This document shows, in pieces, positions 53,417 through 64,000 of a DNA stretch of 64,000 bases. This DNA comes from Diploscapter coronatus. Lineage: Eukaryota > Nematoda > Chromadorea > Rhabditida > Rhabditidae. The stretch is from contig OZ038422.1 in assembly GCA_964036155.1 (NCBI GenBank), positions 23,831,201 to 23,895,200 of the forward strand. The letters run 5' to 3'. How positions within the stretch are numbered: the first letter of the stretch is position 1; every line of letters begins with the position of its first letter. The notes under the pieces were generated by a model, which was not told where the DNA came from, did not search any database, and was given only the letters and a program-made list of their open reading frames with translations. The position numbers were made by a program, and so were the translations under genes.

Positions 53417-56400
53417 ATGGGCCATCGGCCGATAGCAGCTCAGGTACTAAATTCGGAAATTATTTACATTCGTGGATTAAAATTATCTCTTGAAAAAGAT
53501 TCAAAGACAATCCATGGTATTTTGAACTTAAAATAAAGTTTAACTCTTAATTTCGACAAAAATGAATACAATTTCAGTGGCTGTGTCGATGTCTCATTGC
53601 AGCGGCTCTCTTCATTCAGCCATTCACTTCCGATGCACACTCCACTTATCACATGACACAAAGGGTCACATATTGTAAGTACAATTTAGAAAGTATTGAT
53701 TATAACAGGCCAAGGAAATTATTGACGTGCTAGAGATTGAAAGGGAATTTGAAGTTTCTTGAAGCTAATGTAAAAGAAAGCGATCTTCCGTAGATAGATA
53801 AATAAGCTCCGCACCTGCTAATTTATTATGCAACAAGCTTTTGACTAGATAAAGCAAAATTCGAGGTGTTTATTTCCTAGGTGAATTGTATGATTTATCA
53901 TTGTATTGTAGGCCAGAACTCAGCTAGAAAGCTTATTCTATTATGAAATACCGAGAACGATTCACTGCCATTAGATATTATTTTCATAATTCTCGAAAAT
54001 TTTGAAACTTATCTTTACAAAATTGACTCTTCCCATTGATTGCTTTGTTTTTCCAATTCCAAATTTCAACTTCTACAGATCTGAACAAAACTCCTTCCAG
54101 TGATAAGTGACAGGGAGTGGCGGAATGGCAGTACAGAAGTAGCTAGCCAAACCATACATTTCCGAGAATCTTTTTCTCTTCACTTCTCAAAACTCCTCGA
54201 TATTTCCCTTGAAATACTATTTTTCCTTGCAAAGCAGTTGGGACGGGACGTTGGGAAATCAGAACAAAAACCGTCAGGGAAAATCATTTCTTTACCTTTT
54301 TTACTCGACGCGTAGCCACGCCCTAGAAGACCATTGCGTTTGTCTGACATGCGAAATGGGAATACATAGAAAAATGTAGAAATTTCTGAAGAGAATTAGA
54401 GAAAAATGTCGCTGTTTTCCTAAAATCTCTTAAAACGAATGATGTTTTTCTAAATCGGTAAGCGAAAAGCCGTTAACCGATAGAAATGCAATGGTATTGA
54501 AATGTGTGAAGAACAGGGGAATTGACAATGATGCAAGAATTAACGGGAAGCAAATGAATTGTAATTCAGAAAGATGAAAATAAGAAGATAGAAAGAAAGT
54601 GTGAAAGTTATGAAATTTCAGCATCAAATCTACAATGCCGAGTCAATGATCCGCTTTCGTGCAGCTCTGGAAGACAAGAGGTTGCAATTTATTGAATTAT
54701 AAAACCGAAAAGTCGTCATATTAGATATCCTAAAATGTATTTGTTCCAGCAGAATTTTTGGCTAACATTATAAAGTTTGAAATCAGCATGCAAATAATTT
54801 AGCCATGATTAGATGTATTTAAAAATTAGAGTTTAACGATAATTTAAGCGAGATATTCTGAAAGAATTGTAATTCAAGGTGTGCGTATTCATGAATGGTC
54901 AGTACCGTTGCGAGTGCCCGAATGGAGTGCGCCGTCTGGCTGATGGCCGCTGTCTGATGGTAAACGAGTGCGATCGGCCTTCACTCAATGCCTGCCATAA
55001 AGACGCCGACTGCATTGATTTGCCTGAGGGTTAGCAAAAATTCGTGAACCATATTAATTACTTAAAGATTAGTGTAGAGTTGAAATTAGATGCACCGTAA
55101 ACTACAAGACATACAAGTGCCTGAACTATATCTTTGAACGGTTCTTCTAATGAAAGGACTATCTATCAGATTTTACCGTATTTCATTTAAACGCAAGAGG
55201 AAACATCAGCTCATAGATGACGCATGACATGATGCTATTCTCTGAAGCATACAATAAAACAATGATTGTTTTGGATATGAAAATGATACAAGCAGGGATG
55301 TTGGAAGTCCGAAAAAAAATCGGGTCTCGATCTCGATCCGAGTTCCAGCATCCCTGTGTATAAGAATTGAAATTGCAGGTTACACTTGTCGATGTCGTTC
55401 GGGCTTCGCCGACGTTTCACAAGACAAGGTCCACAAGCCAGGCAGAATCTGTCAGAGAACGCAGAACGAATGTGGCAGCAAAACCACGTAAGAATATTAA
55501 TTGAGAATTAGTTTTAAACGGAAAACTTTCAAGCTAATGCTCCACTTATGTAAATTTTTAAAACATTTTTTTAATTTTGATAAATAGAAACTATTCATTT
55601 ATATTAGTCATTTCATTATGGCAACGTAAGAATGTTTGGCTGATCATTATTTTGTCGTTAACAAAAAAAACAAAAACGTACCAGATTAGCCTTGAATTTG
55701 ATCATCTTGGTGTATGAAATTTTGAAGCCCTAACATGACAAGGATGATCTTTTAGATACGGCGTTGATTGTGATGAGAACGCGGCGTGCGTCGACACTCC
55801 AGAAGGCTTCCAATGCGTCTGCCAACCAGGTAGCAAATTCGTGAAGGGTTTAGCCTCGCGGATTAGCATTAGCTATTTATAAAAACATATGTTATAGATC
55901 AAGAGCATCTTTTGAACCTATCTATTTAACTTCAAGTTTTAGCAATTATGAATATGAATACAGGCTTCGTCGACGTGTCCGTCTCCATCAGCAAACTGCC
56001 CGGAAGAAAGTGCGTCGCCGCTGTGAACGAGTGTCAAATGGGTACGGCAGATTGCTCACCGAACGCCGACTGCTTCGACAGAACCGATGGATATGAGTGC
56101 AAGTAAGGATTAGTTGCATTCCTACAGTAATCTTGATGTGGCTTTAATCTGACGTAAGTAGGTATCATCATCATACTCGATTATGGCATGATGTATCACA
56201 TATCATGAGACAGACTAAAGAAACAGTTCAGTCTGAATATGTTTTATTGCATTTGATATCATAGCGCCAACAATTCTAATCAACTTATAGATCTTTATAC
56301 ATGAGTCGATTGATAATGTATTCCGAAACTTATAAATGCATTAAGATGCCGACCAGGAATGGTGGACGCTTCTCCTAATGTTGCTAAATACCCAGGAAGA

Positions 56401-59400
56401 GTCTGCAACCGACCCAAGACTCCTGAATACTACGGTCAAGTTAGTCGACAGGTGAGGGAGCAGTTAAAAACAATTTAGATTCTCACAACTTCATTATAGT
56501 TTTAAAAATGTCATTAACTGATTTTCTAATTATCACATCAATAATTCGTGCTGAATCTAAAGTTAATGAAAACATTAAAAAAATAATAATAACAACTTCA
56601 GCCCCAATGCCGTGACAACTCGAATTGCGGTCCGAACGAGGAGTGCAGATACAACACGGCTGGTGAACGAGTCTGCCAATGCAAACGAGGCGCTGTTCAA
56701 CAGAGCAATGGAGTTTGCAAGGGTAAGCTGAATTTTTAGAAAATATGGAACGTTTCAAAGTTTTCGAAGATTATTTGATAGCAGTGTGGAGGGAAATACG
56801 TTGATGTGAATCGTATTATTCTAATTCCACTAGTATACCTTAACAGTTCGTATAAGATTTCAATAAGTCTAAAATTTCACAAAATGCAAGAAAAGTTAAA
56901 GAACATTGATTCTCACTATAGCGAATCTTCCTAAAATATCAATTTCAGTGTTCTCCCAATGCGAGCAGCGTAACGAGTGCGATCGTAATGCGTTCTGCTC
57001 CAATACTTACGATGGAGCGAAATGCCAGTGCAAACACGGCTTCCAGGTAATTCGGAAACTTAGAAACTTGGAGAGAGTGAAAAAGTGAGAAGGCGTTTTC
57101 CTACCCTATTCTCATTTTACACCCTATTTCGTTAAATTGCGGGGTTGCAAGGAAGGTTGTAAGATTTCCAAATACCCTGGATTCCAGGATGCGTCGCCAG
57201 ACCCACTGAGGAACCCGGGAAGAAAATGCGTGGAGCTCAAAAATGAATGTGCCGATGGCAGCGCGGACTGTTCACCATTCGCAGATTGCGAGGACACTCC
57301 AGAGTCGTACATCTGCCGATGCAGAGAAGGATATATCGATGTTAGCTCGCGATACAGACTTCAGCCTGGAAGGTACGAGATTTATCAAGAACGCTTTGAC
57401 ACGATAATTTGGAATATCTGTAAAAATTGTAGGCTCAGGACATAGAAATGAACAGTATCGTATAACGGTGACAAAAAATTTTCAGACTATAGCTTAACTT
57501 CATGTCTGATGATGTAGAAAGTCATAGAATTATGATGAAAGAGTAAAATGCGAAAACTAATGCAATTGCAGAAAGTGCTCCCCTAAGGAGGCCAGACAGT
57601 GCAGCGATCCATCGCTCAACAACTGCGACAAGAACGCCGACTGCGTGCAACTGCCTGATGGTAAGTATTACAATAGTGATAGAGTGTATAAAATGTTACA
57701 CTAAAGGGACAGAAGTATCAATCTTTTATTTTCACAAATATTCATGTATTCAATTGAAACTTACTTCTCTCTCTCAAAGGATCTTCTTTATTAAAAAAAT
57801 GTATGAAATTGGTGAAATAGCGGAGTGAGTATTAATGCGAGCAGTTTTGTTGAATATGGAATTGCCGATGAATTGGTTGGAAACATAGAATAGTTTCAAA
57901 GAACAGTATCAAATTTCAGGTTACACTTGCAAATGTTTCACGGGTTACGTTGATGTATCGAGCAATGCTGGAATGCCACCCGGCAGAGTCTGCACCCTCT
58001 CTACTGCTTGGTAAAAAATTGCATTTCACGAACAAAAAATAGTAAATCATTTTAGCCCCAGTCAAGCCACCGATCTCGTCTTCCTGATCGATGGATCTGG
58101 ATCAATTGGTTCTTACATCTTCCAGGTATTTTAGCAAGCTTTAGAAACAATTTCTATGCAATAAACTCGGAAACGAAAATGAGATAAATTTGCTCTTTTT
58201 GAAGAAATCACATCAAACATAAATAAATTCCGCCATTTTGATTCCTTCCAATTGTCAAAAATAGACTATTTCAACGTAATAATTCTTACTTCCAGACCGA
58301 AGTTCTCCGTTTCTTGTCCGAATTCACCGAGCTGTTCGACATCGGACCTGGCAAGACCCAGGTATCGGTCGTGCAGTACTCCGACCAAATCCGTCACGAA
58401 TTCGGCTTGTCCGACAACAAGGACAGTCGCTCTCTGCACCAGGCCATCAAATCCATCCAATATCTGACTGGACTCACCCGAACTGGAGCTGCCATCGAGC
58501 ACGTCGCTAATGAGGCTTTCAGGTAATGAAATAGGTTAAAGAAAACTGTTCAAACTAATTCGAAGTGAATAGAAGCTCTTCACACAAACTCAGCATAATA
58601 TTTATTCATGGATTATGAGGTGATTAGCTAATTACGTCGTATCAATAGTTGATTCATTCATGATCCATATGAAAATTGAAACCTATTTATGTTCTGCTAT
58701 AACTGAATTGTTGTAATAATTCGTCCATTTAGCACTCGACGAGGAGCTCGACCACCCACCAGCGGCGTCAGCAGAGTCTGCATCGTCATTACCGATGGTA
58801 GAAGTCAGGTAAGATTATTTCAACGCCCTCCCTGTTGTCCATCATCTCGAAATATTAGTTGTGAAGTCCATCTTTTGACGAAACATAAATGTTGAAAAAC
58901 GAATCGATCGCTAGTATTTAAAATCTAGCGTCGTTTCGGCCCTAAACTTCACAAATTCTTCACGCAGTTGATCTGAATGAGGCAATAAATTTCAGGACAA
59001 CGTGACTCGACCAGCCAACAACGCTCGTCTCCAGAACATCCAGCTGTACGCAGTAGGAGTAACGAATCACGTGCTCGACGTCGAACTCGAGGAGATTTCC
59101 GGCTCGAAGGAACGCACTTTCCACGTTAATGGATTCGAGGACCTCAACACCCGACTCAGATCCGCTATCCAGAAAGTTGCCTGCCCGGAAACTACTTACC
59201 AGGTACAAAATAAATTGCAACCCACTTGTTGTAGCGTTAGGGCAAGTTAGAACCTGTTCGTCTCAGGAAGAACAACGCTGTTTCTCAAAACTCATCCCCT
59301 ATATCGAACAAAGTTTGGACGCGACCTTAAATTATCTTTAGGTTGAAAATGCTAAAGTTTGATTCCAGGAAAGACCACCCCAGAATAAGCAAGGCCCATG

Positions 59401-62400
59401 CGACCCGAACAACCACAATGGTTGCGACAGAAGCAGAAATCAGATCTGTGTCTTCAAGGGTGGAAGGTAACGAGAGTATATTTTTACATGAATCGTGAAA
59501 AGATTTTTTTTTTTAAATCTACTTCAAGCTTGCAAAACCATCATGATCTGAGTATTTTATCTCAATGTGATTTTCACCCAATGAGCAGAAAGAGACTTTT
59601 GGTGGGAGACTTTCTGGGTTGGTTAGTAATTAGCTGACAAAGATATAGACAACAAAATGATTAAACAATGCATTTATTCACAACAGGTAAAACACCGCTC
59701 AATCGTGATAATTTTTCAACACAAAGAAAAGTGGGAAACGGTGGCTGGGTGAGAGATATAAGAGAAGAAAAAGTCGCCCTGAAGAAAATGCTGTTAGAAA
59801 AGAAGAAAGAAGAGAATAGTGTTGTTGCCATTTGGCACATCCAACTTCTTCTTGAAACATTGCAGAAACTTACCTTCTTTCGATATTTTATCTCATATAA
59901 CGACACGCGGGAATATAGCTCAAAGATCACAATTTTCCAAACATTTACTGAAATACGAATAAGTTAATCAATATATTAATTGTATTCTTCAGATACCAAT
60001 GCGTGTGCCCGCCTAACTTCGACCCGCACCCAGTCACCCACGTGTGTGGTGGAGACGTCTGCAATCCGGAGATCTCGACCTCCTGCCCTGATCCAGAGAT
60101 CTGCGAGAAGACGCCGTTCGGCAATTGGCGATGCATCTGTCCGGCAGACCTCGGATGGAGAGACAGAGTCACTGGCGTTTGCAGTAGGTTTTCGAATTGT
60201 CCAAGAGTCATATAATATAGTAGAACGATTGTAGAGATGATAGACGCCGAGTCATAATGATATGAAAAAGAAATAGTTGACAATCTTTAGCCTCAAATAA
60301 TAAAATGTGAATAAATGACGTCCTTTTTTCTTCTCCTTCTAAACTATAATTGTTGTTCAGAAATCGGCGAGAGACCTCCCGAACAGCAACCACCTCTGGA
60401 ATCCTACAACCAGGACATGTGCTCTCCAAACGGCCCCAATTCTTGTGGCCCAAATGCAAAGTGCATCCGCGGACCTGGAGGCGAGTACGTCTGTGTCTGC
60501 TGGTAAGGCTTATAAATACAGATAGATGCCCAATTGACATTAACGGTTCTTCTCTGATTCGGATGAAGGAGAAATTTGAAACATTGATAAAATCTAAAGA
60601 TTTCTTCATGAACATAACACATGAGTTCTTTAATAATGAATTTTTCATGAAAAATTGAAGGTTAGGTTTCAGAAAATCAAATAGAATTATTTATTTTCTA
60701 CATTTCTAGTCGTTGGACAGCCATATCTGGTTTTCAAAGTAAAATTCTAGCGAAAAACGGTAATTTCAGGGATGGATTCGAGCGCAATCCGAAGACCGGC
60801 CAGTGCGTGCCACCAGGCACTTGCGACCCGACAGTGCCTGACTCGTGCGACTTGAGGAAGAAGGAGAAATGTCTGCCTGATGGACGCGGACTGTTCACTT
60901 GTCAATGCGACAGACACCACAGAAGACACCCCGTCACTGGAATTTGCTGTGAGTTTGAAAACAATTGATATGACTTGTATGATAGAGACCGTGCAGTAAC
61001 ATGAACTGTAAATTCAGACGACATTTCAAGTGTAAAAAATCTTGAAGCATACGAAGGAAAAATAATGAAAGAAAGAGCGTTTCAAAGTTGAACTTTCAGT
61101 ATTGATAAATTTGTATGAAAGAATGAAATGATGATATGATATTGTCGCCATGTCTCGTTGAGAATCGTAAATTGTTAGATGAATTCTGATCGAGATACTT
61201 TTGAAGCATATATTCACGTTATGACTGGAGTTATTAGTTTATTGAGTTTTGCGATATTCACAAGTCAAATTTTCAGTGATGGACGAGTGCGCCGCAGGCA
61301 CACATGACTGCTCACCTTATGCCAAGTGTACCGATACTGACGAGGTAAATAATTTCACCTAATCTAAATAACAAATATCGCTATCTAATTAGCGAGAAAA
61401 TTTGTGGCGTCCTAAAATTTATGAAGATCTCATTGTTTTAGAGCTACATCTGCACATGCCTCGCAGGTTACAACGACAAATCACCCGACACGATCCATAG
61501 ACCTGGCCGCGTTTGCAACAAGGAGGAGAATGAATGCCTAACTGGGTACGGTAATTTAGATTAGGATTGTATGGAGTTCGTATAATTTAAAGTCCTATCT
61601 CTATCCATTTATGGATCAAACTTCAAAATTTATCTCTTTCTATAAAGAGTAGAGTTCGCAGAATCCTGATTATGGAACGTGATTTTTATGAAAAAAAAAT
61701 TTAGAAGACACAACTGCTCGGTGAACGCGGATTGCTTCGACCTGCCCGAAGGATTCATGTGCAGGTTGGTTGAATCTTGGATTTAATCGGATTATTTTAC
61801 TGATAAGGTTCAATATTGATGACGAAGATTCGTGATACATGGGAAGTATATGAAATAGGATGAAACATAATCTTATGATTAGAGACCGCCAGCCATTTTG
61901 CCAAATTCACTCTGGTACCATGTTTTCTACATTTTTCAGGGTCTGAGGTGCCCCTCTAAACATCCCCACCGAAAAAACCGCGAAAAAATACGTCACTGAT
62001 GAAAAAATTGATAAAATTTAACGCGAAAAATCGGAAAAATCGTTCCTTTCCGTGGACAAGGGAAAGGGGCGTGGTCTATCTGCAAAAGACACTATGCCGC
62101 TCGCTCCCCCTTTCTTTCCCTGCCTTTGGGGATCTTTTTCTCTGCACTCTCCTCCATTTCAGCATTGGCTTCTTTTATATTTTCGCGAATTATCAGGATC
62201 TCAGCTCGGCGCCGCAGGATTTTTCTGATTTTTTCACTGAAGATAGACAATTGACCAACTAATCAAAATATCAAATAAAAACACATGTGCCTTTAAAAAT
62301 ATGACTAGGGCGATCCAAATTAGTAAAGACAAAAAAATGGTCATTTTGAAATTAATTTAAAAAATATTTTCTGATAAAATTTCGTTTTTTTCTTTCGAGT

Positions 62401-64000
62401 AGCATAATTAGGGAGTGTCAAATTTTATTTTAGTCAAGTTTTCAGACGATTTCAGTGATCCTTTGTCAAGATACAGTACCGCAAAGGCGAACATATATTA
62501 TTGCCTCGGGAAAAGTTTGGCGCCGCAGGATTTTTCTAATTTTTACATATTTTGTAGATATCAACTAGGTGTACCGAGTCATCAAAAAAAATTAAATGTG
62601 CCTTTTTTATAACTCGAAATATTAGCATTTTCGTAATTTGGTGTGCATTTGACGCGCATTTGCGGACTTCTTTCGCACCCGATCAATAAATCGATATCAC
62701 CACGTGAAAGAGCGGTATCGAATTGTATAGTAGGTATCGAAAAATTATTAAAAACAAAAGTAAAACAAAAAAAATCGGCGATAATCGAAAGGGTTATCAA
62801 CTATGGACACTATTGAATCCAGTGAAAGGGGCGGGGCTTGGCGGTCCCTACTTATGATTAAAGAGTTGCGCACGTTTTCAGTTTTTCTCACAGATAGCTT
62901 TCTTTATTATTCCAATTTTAAATGACTTTTAAATTAGTTCATTAAAAATGATTACCAACTTAAGGTGCAAACAAGGGTTTGTGGATATTTCTCCAAATCC
63001 CAAGCAGTTCGGAGGCGTCGTCTGCCAGGAGCTCATCAACGAGTGTCTCATACCTGGCGCCAATACTTGTAGTAAAAACGCCAACTGCTATGGTAAGTAT
63101 CAAATAATGGAGACCAACCTGCAGTAATGACGTAATGCAGTTTTATCTCTTTTTCTCATACTATTTTGTTGGATGGTGTCATGAAACTTAAAAGAATGAA
63201 AGTTTAAACCCTCTAAAAATGAACTTTAGATACCCGTGATTCCTACAAGTGCGTGTGCAAAGAAGGCTACAAAGATTATGATGAATTGAGAAACCCGGGA
63301 AGACGATGCGAGAAAGGTAATATTTGATGATTTGATACAATGTAAATACCATAATATCTCAAGGATTAGTAAATTTTCTCATATGATACTTTGAACACGT
63401 TTCTGAAATTTGTCCATAATGAAATTCAATTGATATGTTCCAAGATTCGCTTCATTCTTACAGTGCAAATTATTGATGCTCTCTGACGATTAAGAAGCAA
63501 CAATATTTAATAAAAATAATATAATTAATCATCATGATAGATTGAGTAAACCAAAAATTCAGCCAATAATCTGTGTGAGCCCGGCCGAAATGACTGCGAC
63601 CGTAATGCCCGTTGCATCGAGAGAGGAGATAACGACTATGATTGTGTCTGTAATCCAGGTACTAATAGTGAAATGATGATTATTTGAAAATGCTAATTTT
63701 TAATTGTATTATATCACCTTATCATATTCTATGGAACAACTAACAGGACTTTATCATAGTTTATTTTTACGCACTTTCTTCATGATATGAAGACTCGAAA
63801 TACCGATATCCTTAAAAATCAATTATTTTAATCTTAGGCTTCCTCGACAGATCGCCTCTGCCACAGAAACCAGGCAGAAAATGTATCGAGCAAATTTGCC
63901 AGGTACCTTTATTCGAAAGTTTCTGGAATAAAAAAATTTTAGGACGATACCAAGCACAACTGCCACCCAGCTGCGATTTGCAAGGAAGTCGATGGACCCG
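53417..64000 (+). CDS. MUA-3/MUP-4-type EGF-repeat, vWA-domain apical matrix receptor (3' end beyond window)
   Basis: Large adhesion protein linking nematode epidermis to cuticle over muscle. Thirty exons seen: 53417-53443, 53578-53674, 54079-54099, 54622-54680, 54879-55029, 55379-55487, 55756-55829, 55964-56102, 56346-56451, 56602-56722, 56949-57046, 57188-57372, 57572-57660, 57920-58010, 58056-58125, 58296-58522, 58733-58808, 58996-59202, 59369-59466, 59993-60183, 60361-60502, 60770-60948, 61277-61344, 61442-61545, 61705-61764, 62965-63092, 63230-63316, 63563-63658, 63838-63902, 63943 onward; about 1074 residues, phase kept throughout. A signal peptide (CLIAAALFIQPFTSDAH) is followed by EGF-like repeats joined by DVS…PGR-x-C linkers. 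Next is a vWA domain (about 458-650) with an intact metal site (DGSGS, T in LTRTG, D in ITDGRSQD), then more EGF repeats. No LDLa repeat precedes them, which argues for MUP-4 over MUA-3, but the SEA/TM end needed to decide lies outside. Symbol left open. Confidence 0.92.
61880..62850. mobile_element. nonautonomous hAT-like element in intron 25 of the EGF/vWA gene
   Basis: 971 bp. The left end TAGAGACCGCCAGCC and the inverted right end TAGGGACCGCCAAGCC match the TAGNG hAT terminal pattern. A perfect 8-bp direct repeat CTTATGAT flanks it (61872-61879, 62851-62858) and fits the hAT target consensus nTnnnnAn. Removing it leaves a 229-nt intron, normal for this gene. Internally GGCGCCGCAGGATTTTTCT recurs at about 62208 and 62519, an internal duplication of about 310 bp. 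No transposase frame. Confidence 0.88.

Noticed and set aside
54115..54160. tRNA-Leu/Ser-like TGGCGGAATGG in intron 3 of the EGF/vWA gene
   Set aside because: Only an A-box resemblance; no anticodon arm, no B box and no acceptor-stem pairing.
59661..59967. Overlapping open frames on both strands in an EGF/vWA gene intron
   Set aside because: No recognisable domain; they lie between two in-phase exons (59466 and 59993).

Overview
The window is nematode nuclear DNA. Genes are split into many short exons whose introns end in TTTTCAG-like acceptors, the non-coding DNA is AT-rich, and the products are nematode or metazoan families: CGH-1/DDX6, mitochondrial NADP-IDH, a MUA-3/MUP-4-type EGF/vWA apical matrix receptor and a DUF7027/LAPTM-like tetraspan. 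I rebuilt the spliced models by eye and checked reading phase across every junction. The IDH, USP, CGH-1 and transporter-B models each sum to a multiple of three, and the EGF/vWA gene keeps phase through 30 exons. The species cannot be fixed from this; a rhabditid-type nematode is my inference.

Layout. 1-10.75 kb: two tandem copies (A, B, both +) of an SLC2/GLUT-type sugar transporter. B is complete. A has no exons 1-3 in the window. B alone carries four palindromic insertions, at least one with TA flanks and an empty site in A. 10.75-14.2 kb: non-coding, opening with a dense run of same-strand TATC (GATA) motifs. 14.2-15.2 kb: a small four-TM DUF7027/LAPTM-like gene (+) with a probable GC-AG intron, followed by a 59-bp hAT-like palindrome. 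16.4-21.0 kb: mitochondrial NADP-dependent isocitrate dehydrogenase (-), 14 exons. 21.0-25.0 kb: non-coding upstream of idh-2. 25.0-33.1 kb: a USP36/42-type deubiquitinase (-), 21 exons, with an initiator tRNA-Met and a perfect 21-bp hairpin inside one intron. 33.1-35.1 kb: divergent promoter region. 35.2-37.9 kb: cgh-1 (+), 12 exons. 37.9-53.4 kb: 15.5 kb with no gene I can support, but with at least one nonautonomous hAT element carrying an 8-bp target duplication. 53.4-64.0 kb: the 5' part of the EGF/vWA gene (+), 30 exons seen and running off the end, with a 971-bp hAT-like element in an intron.

The genes do not form a pathway. They are housekeeping (idh-2, cgh-1, USP), membrane transport, and epidermal attachment functions side by side, with no sign of a polycistronic operon. 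The most informative parts are the recent tandem duplication with an empty-site comparison, the two hAT families with clean target duplications, and the nested tRNA. I found no convincing undescribed multi-gene system.
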